DNA of 64,000 bases from Chryseobacterium sp. ISL-80 (GCA_018613055.1 JAGGQZ010000003.1:372001-436000), one strand, 5' to 3'. Shown: positions 12,128-21,285, counted from the first letter of the stretch. The notes: generated from the sequence alone by a model not told the origin. Program-made: numbers and translations.

Positions 12128-12925
12128 TCATCCTAATTTGATTTTTTCTGCATTCTCGATCGGCCTTTCGAGCCACTGTGACGCGATTGCAGTAAAGATC
12201 GTCCTGGATCCTGTCATGTAAAAGGAATGCTCAGGCAGCTCGTCCCGGTCTGCAAACATATCGTTGTGGCCGAGGATCGTACTCACTTCGCGTGCTGTTT
12301 CCTCTCCCGAACTGATGACCTTCACTTCAGGTCCCATAACTTCTTTGATGAGCGGCTCAAGCAAAGGGTAGTGGGTACAGCCAAGGATCAATGTATCAAG
12401 TCCCTGTCCCTGCAATGGTTTCAGCGTTTCAGTCACGACTTTCTTCGCAACACGGCCATCAAATTCCCCGCTTTCCACAAGCGGCACGAATTTTGGGCAG
12501 GATAGTGCTTCTACAGAAGTCTTTCGGTTGATCGATTTCAGAGCATGCTCGTACGCACGGCTTTTAACCGTGCCTTCTGTTCCGATAATCCCGATTTTGT
12601 AATTATCCGTTACCTTGATGGCTGTCCTTGCGCCCGGCTGGATGACACCCAGTACCGGAATGGATAGCTCTTCCCTGATTTCTTCCAGAACCACCGCGGT
12701 CGCTGTATTGCACGCGATGACTAGCATTTTAATATTCTTCTCAAGCAGGAATCGGGTCATTTGCCAGGTGAATCTCTTCACTTCCTCAACAGGTCTTGGT
12801 CCATAGGGACAACGGGCCGTATCTCCGACATAGATGATCTGTTCGTAAGGCAGCTGCCTCATGACTTCCTTGGCTACGGTTAACCCGCCTACTCCTGAAT
12901 CAATGATTCCGATTGGTCGATTCAA
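12128..12925 (-). CDS. racE: Glutamate racemase
   Basis: Cofactor-independent racemase supplying D-glutamate for peptidoglycan. The two catalytic cysteines are visible in ACNTAT and GCTHYP. The N-terminus reads [18 protein letters not shown] and is followed by [12 protein letters not shown] prefer the TTG at 12925 (265 residues), with GAGG 8 bases upstream and an N-terminus like B. subtilis RacE. A GTG at 12946 would extend it by 7 residues and overlap the upstream regulator gene by 11 bases. The two genes are tightly linked. Confidence 0.94.
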   Translation of the reverse strand: MNRPIGIIDSGVGGLTVAKEVMRQLPYEQIIYVGDTARCPYGPRPVEEVKRFTWQMTRFLLEKNIKMLVIACNTATAVVLEEIREELSIPVLGVIQPGARTAIKVTDNYKIGIIGTEGTVKSRAYEHALKSINRKTSVEALSCPKFVPLVESGEFDGRVAKKVVTETLKPLQGQGLDTLILGCTHYPLLEPLIKEVMGPEVKVISSGEETAREVSTILGHNDMFADRDELPEHSFYMTGSRTIFTAIASQWLERPIENAEKIKLG

Positions 12926-12935
12926 AAAACTCGCC

Positions 12936-13394
12936 TCATTCTCCACGCATTTCTTGATGTAATTTTGCCAGGCCTTCCTTAAGCGATACGATTTCGTTAC
13001 CGGAGAAATCCTTCAATACCTCCTGAAGGTACAGCTGGCGTTTCTTGATTACTTCATCGATGATCCTTTCACCTTCGTCGAGAAGATGGATGCGGACTAC
13101 ACGCCTGTCATTCGGGTCCTTTACCCTTACAACCAGCTGATTCTTTTCCATCCTGTCAACAAGGTCCGTCGTCGTGCTGCAGGCGAGGAACATCTTGTTC
13201 GACAATTCCCCGATCGTCATATCACCGTCTTCAAACAGCCATTGCAGGGCAATGAATTGGGGCGGTGTAATCGTGTAATTGCTGAGGATCTCCCGGCCCT
13301 TCTGCTTAATAATTCCTGATATGTACCTAAGATCCTTTTCAATATCAGCTACCGTCTCCAGCCCTTGATTTTGTTCTACCCCTTCAAGTTTCAT
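12936..13394 (-). CDS. ysmB: MarR-family transcriptional regulator (YsmB-like)
   Basis: Winged-helix regulator of 152 residues. Helices 1-2 are followed by the MarR core [23 protein letters not shown], the recognition helix [16 protein letters not shown] and the wing [14 protein letters not shown]-terminal dimerisation helix closes it. The start is the ATG at 13394 with AGGAG 9 bases upstream. It directly precedes racE, as in B. subtilis. The ligand and targets are unknown. Confidence 0.88.
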   Translation of the reverse strand: MKLEGVEQNQGLETVADIEKDLRYISGIIKQKGREILSNYTITPPQFIALQWLFEDGDMTIGELSNKMFLACSTTTDLVDRMEKNQLVVRVKDPNDRRVVRIHLLDEGERIIDEVIKKRQLYLQEVLKDFSGNEIVSLKEGLAKLHQEMRGE

Positions 13395-13550
13395 CCGTAA
13401 CAACTCCTAAAAAAATCTATTTCTATTATCCATAAAACTTGGTATCCAAGCCGAGATGATTTTTACTATTGCCCTTATTTTCTACCTTTTTCGAGCAAAT
13501 TTCAAGAAAGAATTCCGATACCGCCTGTTTTTACCCCTATAAACATCTTA

Positions 13551-13579
13551 ACCGGCCCACCACATACGGTGGGCCGGTC
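13551..13579 (-). terminator. Terminator after gerE
   Basis: Very strong GC stem ACCGGCCCACC/GGTGGGCCGGT just downstream of gerE. The T-run on the minus side is weak. Confidence 0.75.
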
Positions 13580-13583
13580 ATGA

Positions 13584-13808
13584 TTAAAGTTCTAGCTCTC
13601 CCATTCGCAGGAGCTCTACAACAGCTTGGGAACGCCCCTTTACACCAAGCTTTTGCATGGCGTTTGAAATATGGTTCCGAACTGTTTTTTCGCTGATAAA
13701 TAATTCACTAGCGATCTCTTTTGTTGTTTTGTCTTGTACTAACAGTTCGAAAACTTCTCTTTCGCGTTTAGTGAGTAATGGCTTGTGAGTATATTCATTT
13801 TCCTTCAA
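13584..13808 (-). CDS. gerE: Spore coat transcription regulator GerE
   Basis: LuxR-type DNA-binding protein of 74 residues, essentially a stand-alone helix-turn-helix. [14 protein letters not shown] is followed by [19 protein letters not shown] (recognition helix) and [13 protein letters not shown]. In B. subtilis GerE acts late in the mother cell, modulating sigma-K-dependent coat and cortex genes. The start is a TTG at 13808 with AAGGAGG at ideal spacing. It is a single-gene unit with its own terminator. Confidence 0.96.
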   Translation of the reverse strand: MKENEYTHKPLLTKREREVFELLVQDKTTKEIASELFISEKTVRNHISNAMQKLGVKGRSQAVVELLRMGELEL

Positions 13809-14051
13809 GTATTGTAACCCTCCTTGCCTTCGCCAGCTGTGAACTGCGGGGTGGGTATAAATTTAGTCAAAATATCATATGTGAAGGAAAGTAGTGGAGT
13901 GACAATATTTAAGGGACTTCAGGCCAATTTTTATAATTAGGCTGAAATCCAGGTCCATTTTGGTTTTCAAACGCCTTATTTCATTGATATGCCAGGCGCT
14001 GGCAACAGACTTAAATCATGCAAATAAGTAGTTAAACTTTAAGAACACCCA

Positions 14052-14519
14052 TTATTGAACGGTGGATTTTTTGCTTTTTAAAAATAGCTCCCTCATTTCT
14101 TCTGTCCAGGGTTCACCCTTGCCTGTCTTCTTGGAAATCTGGACAATCGTCCCCCTGCCAGTAAGGCAAATCGAACCATCGGCTTTCTTTGCCATATAAT
14201 GAAGGTCTACCGAGGAATTGCCGATCGAGTTGGCTTTGACGAAAATCCTTAGGTCCTCGTCAAAAAAGATCTGGCTTAAAAAATCGCATTGCAGATCTGC
14301 GACAACCGGGATTGTTTTGTTTTCCGGCTTTACCCAATCCTGCATGAATCCCTGACTCTTGAAATATTCGATCCTCGCCTGTTCAAAATATGTAAACGGA
14401 ACAGTGTTATTTAAATGTCCGAACATATCTGTTTCAGAAAAGCGCACTTTCACCTGGTAAAAAAAATCAAATTCCTTTTCCCAGCTGACTATCTCGTCAA
14501 TGTATTCCATCTTCTTCAT
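14052..14519 (-). CDS. ysmA: Acyl-CoA thioesterase, 4HBT hot-dog family (YsmA-like)
   Basis: 155-residue hot-dog fold protein with the 4-hydroxybenzoyl-CoA thioesterase pattern: VRFSETDMFGHLNNTVPFTYFEQAR near residues 25-50, where the Asp is the usual catalytic residue. FLSQIFFDEDLRIFVKANSIGNSS forms the central strands. It probably hydrolyses acyl-CoA. The start ATG at 14519 follows GGGAGG by 7 bases; the frame to 14549 is longer but unsupported. A FadR-type operator lies between its -10 box and its start (14539-14556), which links the gene to fatty-acid degradation control and supports an acyl-CoA role. Confidence 0.88.
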   Translation of the reverse strand: MKKMEYIDEIVSWEKEFDFFYQVKVRFSETDMFGHLNNTVPFTYFEQARIEYFKSQGFMQDWVKPENKTIPVVADLQCDFLSQIFFDEDLRIFVKANSIGNSSVDLHYMAKKADGSICLTGRGTIVQISKKTGKGEPWTEEMRELFLKSKKSTVQ

Positions 14520-14538
14520 GTTGAAACCTCCCGTAAAC

Positions 14539-14592
14539 TGAATGAACATTCATTCTTTTCTTTATTATAAGTATTTTTATGGAGTTTGGAAA
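14539..14592 (-). promoter_or_regulatory. FadR-type operator with promoter upstream of ysmA
   Basis: TGAATGA-ACAT-TCATTCT at 14539-14556 matches the Bacillus FadR palindrome (two TGAATGA half-sites, 4-base gap) with one arm mismatch. It sits about 8 bases downstream of a TATAAT (14569-14564), which has a weak TTTCCA -35 at 17 bases. Binding here would block the start of transcription. Compare the operator at 39014. Confidence 0.78.
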
Positions 14593-14612
14593 TAAAAAGA
14601 GATAAGAAAAAC

Positions 14613-14649
14613 GAAAAGGAAGGATTGAGAGTCCCAATCCTTCCTTTTC
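14613..14649 (-). terminator. Terminator after the nuclease gene
   Basis: Long perfect stem GAAAAGGAAGGATTG/CAATCCTTCCTTTTC starting one base after the stop codon, then a T-rich tract on the minus strand. Confidence 0.88.
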
Positions 14650-14650
14650 A

Positions 14651-16936
14651 TTAGCTTGCGCTTTTATATCCGCAAGCCTTCGCTTTTTTATCGTGTCCCA
14701 AGTGTTTTCCGTTATTGTCCTTCACCTTGCTTTTAACAGGGTTTCCACTTTGCTTCGGACACTGATTTTGCCCAAAATCAATTTGTACTAATACTGGATC
14801 ATGGTCGCTTGCACGTCCATGCTCTTCCATATACAAAGAATTGATATTGACAATATCAACTTCACTGCTGTCAGCAAGATGGTTGGATACGAGAATATGA
14901 TCCAGCACCTGGGAATTCCCTTGATAATTGTAGGTGAACCTCTCTCCAGCAGGCAATGTTTCAATCATGTTTGTTAATTGACCGTTTTCAAGCGCCTCAA
15001 TCGGATTGGAATATTCGAAGTCATTCAAATCGCCAAGTACTACGATATTTGCGTCAGGATCTTGAGAGTGTATGCCTGCCACAAATTCATTCAGCAATCT
15101 GGCAATCTCGATTCTTTTCACTTCACTATCTAGTACCGGCGGCTGCGTTTTGCCGAATATTGGGTCATCTCCACCTTTGGAGTTAAAATGGTTGGCAATG
15201 ACAACCACATCCTCCCCATTGAACTTAAACTCTGCAGCCAGTGGTTTTCTTGTGTCTTCAAAAATAGGATTCTGCGGATCGATTCTTCCAGGATTCAAAG
15301 TCAAGTCCCCATTCTCATAGGCAACTGCTTCTGTCGAAGTGCCTTTAGGGGCCTCTTTTAATTGCACTCGTTCCGGGTTATATAAGTATCCGACACGTAT
15401 ATTTCCGCCTGGCGCTCCTCCGTCCTGATTGTAGTCAGGAGCAATATCCGTCCATTTGTATACCGGCCCGCCCTGTGCCGCGATTTCATCGATCAAAGTC
15501 TGGTAACTCTGGGATGCATCTGCGGAACCGCTGGCTGTCTGGCCATCATTATCCTGAACTTCTACCAGTCCGATGATATCAGGCGAGTTCAGATTATGAA
15601 TCATTGAATCAGCAATTCTCTTAGTCTTTGCTGCATTAGTTTCAGCGGAGAAGTTTTCAATATTATAGCTGGCAATTGTCAGGTGATCTTCTCCCGCTTT
15701 CAACTCCGTATAATCTTCAAGCAATTCTGCTTCATTTAAAGCAGGAAGTGTATCTTGGTCGACCAATACCTTGAAATTAGAGAAGCTATAACTTACAACC
15801 CCCGTGACCAGTCCGTCAAAACGGTCTCCTGCCTTTGCGACAAAGTCTCGATCGATGAGCAGGAACAATCTTTCAGGATTGCTGCTTTCCTTCGTCAGCA
15901 AAATGCCGCCTTGAGGGCTGTATACCTTCCCTTCAACCTGATTGGCGATGACGGGTACCTCTCCATATTTCTGAGGGCCGATTACCTGGGGACTTTCAAC
16001 CCCGACTCTCATGCCTTCAAGGCTTTCATAAAAATCGATTCCATCTTCTTCTGGGTCGAAAACACCAAATTGATCATTGTCGATAATTTTGGTTGGCGGC
16101 ATTCTGTCCTGGCCAATGATGACCGGCTCGGGCAGTTCCGTGCCTGAAGCAAGCTTTGTTACCGTTGTTCCATTGATTTCAGTCATTGCCAGGTCCGTTT
16201 GCAGCTTATCTCCATATCCATCAAGAACCCATTCCTTCACAAGTCCATCCACTTCAACCAAATCACCCACAGCAAGACCATGAGATTTTTTGTAAACGTA
16301 GATTGCTTCAGATGTATTAGGGTTCCCGTCACCTTCTGGTTCCTGCATAAAGAAAGCACTGTTGCCATCAATTTTTGTCACAACACCTGTCACACCGGCA
16401 ACATTCTGGTCCTTATATGGAGAGACATGACCTTCTCCCTGAATATCATGGATTTTCAAATCAGTCACAGCTGGTGGCTCAGACTCTCCTGGATCACCAG
16501 GATTCCCGCCGCTTCCGTCAGCAAATTGCATCGCTGTCGGCGACTTCAGGCCAGGTACTGTGAAATAATCTTCGAGAGAGCCTGTAACCTGAACTTTTTT
16601 ACCGATTAGATCAGGATTTGACATTAAGCCAAATTCAGCTCTGAATTCAGCTTTAATCTGTACTGGCAGGATCTTTGATGCCTCTTTTTCATCAGGGCTG
16701 TCTGCGAGCGCAAAGTTGTAATCATCTTTGAAAGGGGCTTCAAAATCATATGAATTCGTGCCTGTAGTATGGGCAACTATGTATCCTTCAACCGTTCCGT
16801 TACCGCTATTATTTTCTATCGCCTGCTGAACAGTCAGTATCCCTTCTGCAGATGTACCTGTAAAGGGCAAACCGATACTTATCACCAAAATAACAGCTGT
16901 CAGCAATGAAAAGAGTTTCTGTCGAATCTTCCCCAC
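14651..16936 (-). CDS. Secreted ExeM/NucH-type endonuclease/exonuclease/phosphatase-domain nuclease
   Basis: 761-residue exported protein. The signal peptide covers about residues 1-30 (KIRQKLF, hydrophobic core, AEG). An N-terminal beta domain follows (EGYIVAHTTG..), then an OB-like module near 160-270 with the extracellular nuclease signature IHDIQGEGHVSPYKDQ and AFFMQEP. The C-terminal EEP catalytic domain has SYNIENFSA, GLVEVQDN, ANHFNSKGG, VVLGDLNDFEY, LDHILVSNHL and SDHDPVLVQ. It should be a metal-dependent extracellular DNase. The C-terminus ends KKAKACGYKSAS with no LPxT-like signal or hydrophobic tail although a sortase gene is adjacent. GTG start with GGAGG at 7 bases. Confidence 0.88.
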   Translation of the reverse strand: MGKIRQKLFSLLTAVILVISIGLPFTGTSAEGILTVQQAIENNSGNGTVEGYIVAHTTGTNSYDFEAPFKDDYNFALADSPDEKEASKILPVQIKAEFRAEFGLMSNPDLIGKKVQVTGSLEDYFTVPGLKSPTAMQFADGSGGNPGDPGESEPPAVTDLKIHDIQGEGHVSPYKDQNVAGVTGVVTKIDGNSAFFMQEPEGDGNPNTSEAIYVYKKSHGLAVGDLVEVDGLVKEWVLDGYGDKLQTDLAMTEINGTTVTKLASGTELPEPVIIGQDRMPPTKIIDNDQFGVFDPEEDGIDFYESLEGMRVGVESPQVIGPQKYGEVPVIANQVEGKVYSPQGGILLTKESSNPERLFLLIDRDFVAKAGDRFDGLVTGVVSYSFSNFKVLVDQDTLPALNEAELLEDYTELKAGEDHLTIASYNIENFSAETNAAKTKRIADSMIHNLNSPDIIGLVEVQDNDGQTASGSADASQSYQTLIDEIAAQGGPVYKWTDIAPDYNQDGGAPGGNIRVGYLYNPERVQLKEAPKGTSTEAVAYENGDLTLNPGRIDPQNPIFEDTRKPLAAEFKFNGEDVVVIANHFNSKGGDDPIFGKTQPPVLDSEVKRIEIARLLNEFVAGIHSQDPDANIVVLGDLNDFEYSNPIEALENGQLTNMIETLPAGERFTYNYQGNSQVLDHILVSNHLADSSEVDIVNINSLYMEEHGRASDHDPVLVQIDFGQNQCPKQSGNPVKSKVKDNNGKHLGHDKKAKACGYKSAS

Positions 16937-17106
16937 ATATTTTCCTCCTCGGATTTTTATTAGACATATAAGGCTTTGTCAGAAGGAATATAACATGGAT
17001 AAATCCGCTATACCATGAAGCCATTGTAAATTATGTCTAAATTTTGAAAAATGAATCAATAGTACGAAACCGCTTTTCATTTATAGAGTTACCATATTCC
17101 CAATTT

Positions 17107-17143
17107 AAAAACCGGCCAGGACTTTTGGTCCTGACCGGTTTTT
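17107..17143 (-). terminator. Terminator after the sortase gene
   Basis: Stem AAAACCGGTCAGGAC/GTCCTGGCCGGTTTT with T-runs on both sides, so it may act in both directions. Confidence 0.9.
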
Positions 17144-17149
17144 GCTAGA

Positions 17150-17716
17150 TTAATTGCCTTCCGATATTCTCTTGGCATAGATTATATACCGATCCGGAGC
17201 ATCACCCACATAACTGAATGGGTAGCATGTTGTCAGCACGAGTTCTTCTTCAGAATTCTGGAGGGTAATGATGCTGGTATCGTCTGCGCTGACTATTTTT
17301 GTGCCGACGATTTCGTATGAGTAATCTCCGTATGGCATTTTCAACGTCAAATGATCTCCCAATTTCAAATCCCCTGCTTTTCGGAAAACAGTATCACGAT
17401 GTCCTGAAAGCACGATTTGTCCGTTTTCATCAGGATAAAAAGAGTCTTTATAATGGCCGACTCCCTTTTCAAGATCATCCGAATCCGTTCCCTCTACTAT
17501 CGGCAGTTCCGCTTCAATTTTCGGGATCAGCAGCAGGCCAGATGCCTCACCTGTCTCGGGCTTGAAAGCTTCCTTTTTCACAGCCTTTTGATCTTCTTGA
17601 ACAAACTCTCTGGCAGTTTTAAGAGAAACCTGCCCCTGCCGCTTCATATCCCATAATTGGAACAAACCAATGCCGAGGATCACTGTTCCACTAATTATAA
17701 TCGCAATAGCCAACAT
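17150..17716 (-). CDS. Class D sortase
   Basis: Membrane-anchored cysteine transpeptidase. From the ATG at 17716 it has 188 residues: a hydrophobic N-terminal anchor (about 1-22), a linker, then the sortase barrel with H106 (SGHRDT), C164 (TTCYPF) and R176 (PDRYII). All three catalytic residues are present. In B. subtilis the class D enzyme YhcS anchors a nuclease-type protein, and here a secreted nuclease follows directly. The ATG has no good ribosome binding site. An in-frame ATT at 17731, 6 bases after AGGAG, would add KLSK-type positive residues before the anchor and may be the true start. Confidence 0.9.
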   Translation of the reverse strand: MLAIAIIISGTVILGIGLFQLWDMKRQGQVSLKTAREFVQEDQKAVKKEAFKPETGEASGLLLIPKIEAELPIVEGTDSDDLEKGVGHYKDSFYPDENGQIVLSGHRDTVFRKAGDLKLGDHLTLKMPYGDYSYEIVGTKIVSADDTSIITLQNSEEELVLTTCYPFSYVGDAPDRYIIYAKRISEGN

Positions 17717-17801
17717 TTTCGATAGTTTAATATACTGCTCCTAATTGAGTTCTTTAGAATCAGTATTCCAAGCTGTACTTATGTAAAAAAAGCTTAAATT
17801 G

Positions 17802-17834
17802 AAAAACCTCCTTTTCCAAAAGGAAAAGGAGGCT
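17802..17834 (-). terminator. Terminator of the sdh transcript
   Basis: Perfect stem CCTCCTTTTCC/GGAAAAGGAGG with a TTTTG loop, followed by TTTTTC on the minus strand. It lies about 220 bases beyond the sdhB stop, so the repeat at 17874-18053 is inside the transcript. Confidence 0.85.
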
Positions 17835-17873
17835 GGTTACTATTTTAAAGATAAAGTTTTCAAACTTAGACGA

Positions 17874-18053
17874 GTGTCCAGTTCCAGCGCCTAGCCAGTT
17901 TTCACCCTCGAGTGTACTTCCTAGAGTATCTTGCGAAAAGCGTTAGCTTTGAGCAGCTCGAGTCGCTTCAGTCCGCCCAATGAAGTCAAAGAACGACTTC
18001 ACCGGTCGGCCCTCCAGCGCTTGTCGGGGCTGACCAAGGCGCTTGCGCTTTTC
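17874..18053 (+). repeat. Dispersed repeat, copy A
   Basis: About 180 bases lying directly behind sdhB. It shares a skeleton with copies at 44003-44352 (inverted) and 59482-59634: a start like TGTCCAGTTCCAGCGCC, an inner CAATGAAGTCAAAGA and CGACTTCAC, then CCAGCGCTTGTCGG and an end like CGCTTTTC. It contains internal inverted segments (GAAGTC..GACTTC). No open reading frame is supported. This fills most of the sortase-sdhB gap. Confidence 0.85.
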
Positions 18054-18054
18054 T

Positions 18055-18816
18055 TTACACTTGGTCGCTTCCGAAGAAGTTCTTGAATGATTGGAATGTT
18101 GTATCACGATTCAAGGCAGCAATTGATGTAGTCAACGGAATGCCTTTAGGGCAGGACTGGACACAGTTCTGGGAGTTACCGCAGTTTGCAAGTCCACCAT
18201 CTCCCATGATCGTTTCAAGTCGCTCGCCTTTGTTCAAAGCTCCTGTTGGGTGAGCGTTGAACAGACGGACCTGTGATAATGACTGTGGACCAATGAAATC
18301 TGATTTGCTGTTTACGTTAGGGCAAGCCTCTAAGCAGACACCGCAAGTCATACATTTCGAAAGTTCATATGCCCATTGACGCTTTTTCTCAGGCATACGA
18401 GGTCCTGGTCCAAGATCGTACGTTCCATCGATTGGAATCCATGCCTTTACACGTTTCAATGAGTCAAACATTCGGCTGCGGTCAACCTGAAGGTCACGGA
18501 CAACCGGGAATGTTCTCATTGGCTCAAGTCTGATTGGCTGTTCAAGCTGGTCAACCAGCGCTGAACAGGACTGGCGCGGACGGCCATTGATGACCATCGA
18601 ACATGCACCACATACCTCTTCAAGACAGTTCATATCCCAAGCAATTGGTGTAGTCTTCTCACCCTTAGCGTTAACAGGGTTACGGCGAATTTCCATCAAT
18701 GAGGAAATGACATTCATATTTGGACGATACTCAAGTTCAAACTCTTCCTGATAAGGGGCTGAATCAGGAGTCTCCTGGCGGCTGATGATAAAACGGACAG
18801 TCTTTTTCTCTGACAT
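18055..18816 (-). CDS. sdhB: Succinate dehydrogenase iron-sulfur subunit SdhB
   Basis: Electron-transfer subunit of complex II. The 253-residue protein has a plant-type ferredoxin domain for the 2Fe-2S cluster (CLEEVCGACSM and later SCSAL) and a C-terminal domain with 4Fe-4S and 3Fe-4S ligands (CMTCGVCLEACPN, CGNSQNCVQSCPKG). It passes electrons from SdhA flavin to the cytochrome b subunit SdhC. The start is ATG behind AAAGGGGAG. It lies 6 bases after sdhA and is the last gene of sdhCAB. Confidence 0.97.
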   Translation of the reverse strand: MSEKKTVRFIISRQETPDSAPYQEEFELEYRPNMNVISSLMEIRRNPVNAKGEKTTPIAWDMNCLEEVCGACSMVINGRPRQSCSALVDQLEQPIRLEPMRTFPVVRDLQVDRSRMFDSLKRVKAWIPIDGTYDLGPGPRMPEKKRQWAYELSKCMTCGVCLEACPNVNSKSDFIGPQSLSQVRLFNAHPTGALNKGERLETIMGDGGLANCGNSQNCVQSCPKGIPLTTSIAALNRDTTFQSFKNFFGSDQV

Positions 18817-18822
18817 ACCTTA

Positions 18823-20580
18823 TTACTCCCCTTTCTTCTTGGAATAATCGCGCTTACGCGGTTTGATTAAGGAAACGTCGACATCTTCATAATGGAAAGC
18901 CGGTGCTGAATTTGCATCAACAAACTTAGCCATAGTAGTCTTCAAGAACTCGTCATCATTACGGTCAGGGAACTCTGGCTTATAGTGTGCTCCGCGGCTT
19001 TCATTACGGTTATAAGCACCGATTGTGATAACACGTGCAAGCTGAAGCATGTTTTGAAGCTGGCGTGTGAATACCGCACCCTGGTTGCTCCATTTTGCTG
19101 TATCGTTGATATTGATATTTTTGTAACGTTCCATCAGTTCGACGATTTTATCATCGGTTTTCTTCAGTCTGTCATTGTAGCGGACAACTGTGACATTGTC
19201 TGTCATCCATTCGCCAAGCTCTTTGTGAAGGACGTATGCATTTTCAGTGCCATCCAATGACATAACATTATTCCACTTCTCCTGTTGCACCTTGATAGCA
19301 TCATCAAACAGAGCTGATGAAACAGCGTCTGAGCTCTTTTCAAGCCCGTTGATGTAGCGGATCGCATTCGGGCCTGCCACCATTCCGCCGTAAATTGCGG
19401 ACAATAATGAGTTAGCGCCAAGACGGTTCGCACCGTGCTGTGAGTAATCAACTTCACCGGCAGCAAACAGGCCAGGAATATTGGTCATCTGATCGTAGTC
19501 AACCCATAGTCCGCCCATGGAATAGTGAACAGCAGGGAAGATTTTCATCGGAACTTTTCTTGGGTCATCACCCATGAATTTTTCATAGATTTCAATGATT
19601 CCGCCAAGCTTGATATCAAGCTCTTTAGGATCCTTATGTGATAGGTCAAGGTACACCATGTTCTCGCCGTTGATGCCAAGCTTCTGGCTTACGCACACGT
19701 CAAAAATTTCACGTGTAGCGATATCACGCGGTACAAGGTTTCCATAAGCAGGATACTTCTCTTCAAGGAAGTACCATGGCTTACCATCTTTGTACGTCCA
19801 TACTCGTCCACCTTCACCGCGGGCAGATTCACTCATCAGACGAAGTTTATCGTCACCAGGAATTGCCGTTGGGTGGATCTGGATGAATTCACCGTTTGCA
19901 TAATAACCGCCCTGCTGGTATACGATCGCAGCAGCTGAACCAGTATTGATAACAGAGTTCGTTGTTTTGCCGAAAATGATGCCAGGGCCTCCAGTTGCCA
20001 TGATTACGGCATCTGAAGCAAATGATTTGATTTCCATTGAAGTCAGGTTCTGTGCTACAACTCCGCGGCACACACCTTCCTCATCCTTCACTATTCCGAG
20101 GAATTCCCATCCTTCGTACTTGGTGACCAAACCAGCCACTTCATGGCGGCGAACCTGCTCATCCAAAGCGTATAATAGCTGCTGGCCTGTTGTCGCACCA
20201 GCAAAAGCTGTACGGTGATGCTGCGTACCTCCGAAACGTCGGAAGTCCAGCAATCCTTCAGGTGTACGGTTGAACATTACACCCATACGGTCAAGAAGGT
20301 GGATGATTCCCGGTGCTGCTTCAGCCATAGCTTTTACAGGAGGCTGATTCGCAAGGAAGTCACCGCCGTATATTGTATCATCGAAGTGCACCCATGGAGA
20401 GTCACCCTCACCCTTTGTATTTACTGCACCGTTGATTCCGCCCTGTGCACAAACAGAGTGGGAACGTTTAACCGGCACAAGAGAAAACAGTTCAACAGGA
20501 GTTCCTGTTTCTGCAACTTTTATAGTAGCCATTAAGCCAGCCAAACCACCGCCGACTATGATAACCTTACCTTTACTCAT
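18823..20580 (-). CDS. sdhA: Succinate dehydrogenase flavoprotein subunit SdhA
   Basis: Catalytic subunit of complex II. The 585-residue protein starts with a dinucleotide fold (VIIVGGGLAGLMATIKVAE). The FAD-attachment segment is SHSVCAQGGINGAVN, whose His normally binds FAD covalently. Active-site segments HPTAIPGDDKL and ESARGEGGRVW follow, then HRLG-type HGANRLGANSLL and the C-terminal helical domain. The length fits the Bacillus enzyme. It sits between sdhC and sdhB. Confidence 0.97.
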   Translation of the reverse strand: MSKGKVIIVGGGLAGLMATIKVAETGTPVELFSLVPVKRSHSVCAQGGINGAVNTKGEGDSPWVHFDDTIYGGDFLANQPPVKAMAEAAPGIIHLLDRMGVMFNRTPEGLLDFRRFGGTQHHRTAFAGATTGQQLLYALDEQVRRHEVAGLVTKYEGWEFLGIVKDEEGVCRGVVAQNLTSMEIKSFASDAVIMATGGPGIIFGKTTNSVINTGSAAAIVYQQGGYYANGEFIQIHPTAIPGDDKLRLMSESARGEGGRVWTYKDGKPWYFLEEKYPAYGNLVPRDIATREIFDVCVSQKLGINGENMVYLDLSHKDPKELDIKLGGIIEIYEKFMGDDPRKVPMKIFPAVHYSMGGLWVDYDQMTNIPGLFAAGEVDYSQHGANRLGANSLLSAIYGGMVAGPNAIRYINGLEKSSDAVSSALFDDAIKVQQEKWNNVMSLDGTENAYVLHKELGEWMTDNVTVVRYNDRLKKTDDKIVELMERYKNININDTAKWSNQGAVFTRQLQNMLQLARVITIGAYNRNESRGAHYKPEFPDRNDDEFLKTTMAKFVDANSAPAFHYEDVDVSLIKPRKRDYSKKKGE

Positions 20581-20676
20581 CGTGACTCACTCCCTTAAAT
20601 CCAAGTCTGTCTTTCATATCCGTTCATGGGTAAATCTATTTTTTTTAGCATAAGCTTGTTCGTTTCAGAAAAAATC

Positions 20677-21285
20677 TTATACAAATGCCAGGATCGCGCG
20701 GACTCCGACGATTGAAAGCGCAACGAATACACCGATTGTGACATAAGTGGAAATCACTTGTGAACGCGGTGTAATAGTGATGCCCCAGCTTACGAAGAAT
20801 GACCATAATCCGTTCGCAAAGTGGAAAGTAGTAGAAATAATACCAATCAAGTAGAACCATAGCATGAATGGATTTGAAAGAATCGTCTCCATCATCTGGA
20901 AGTTAACAGCAGCACCGAATGCCGCAGCAATACGTGTTTCCCACACATGCCATGCAACGAAGATCAAAGTGATGACCCCGGACACACGCTGAAGCATGAA
21001 CATCCAGTTTCTGAAATAGCTATATTGTCCTATATTGTTTTTAGCTGTAAAAGCAATATAAAGACCGTAAATAGCATGGAATAATAATGGTAAGAAGATA
21101 ATGAAAACTTCTAGAAAATACCTGAAAGGCAACTGCTCCATGAAATGTGCAGCATTGTTGAATGATTCCTCTCCCCCAGTAGCAAAGTGGTTGACTACAA
21201 GGTGCTGCGTGAGGAAAAGACCTACCGGAATGACACCCAGCAATGAATGCAGCCTCCGCCAATAAAACTCTTGTCTACCTGCCAT
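20677..21285 (-). CDS. sdhC: Succinate dehydrogenase cytochrome b558 subunit SdhC
   Basis: Five-helix membrane anchor of the Bacillus-type (class B) complex II, holding two b hemes with axial histidines; there is no separate SdhD. The 202-residue product begins AGRQEFYWRRLHSLLGVIPVGLFLTQH. Candidate heme histidines lie in LHSLLG, QHLVVNH, FHAIYG, AWHVWE and FHFANG. The ATG at 21285 follows AAGGGGGG by 7 bases and gives the same length as B. subtilis SdhC; an upstream frame to 21336 is rejected. It is the first gene of sdhCAB. Confidence 0.96.
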   Translation of the reverse strand: MAGRQEFYWRRLHSLLGVIPVGLFLTQHLVVNHFATGGEESFNNAAHFMEQLPFRYFLEVFIIFLPLLFHAIYGLYIAFTAKNNIGQYSYFRNWMFMLQRVSGVITLIFVAWHVWETRIAAAFGAAVNFQMMETILSNPFMLWFYLIGIISTTFHFANGLWSFFVSWGITITPRSQVISTYVTIGVFVALSIVGVRAILAFV

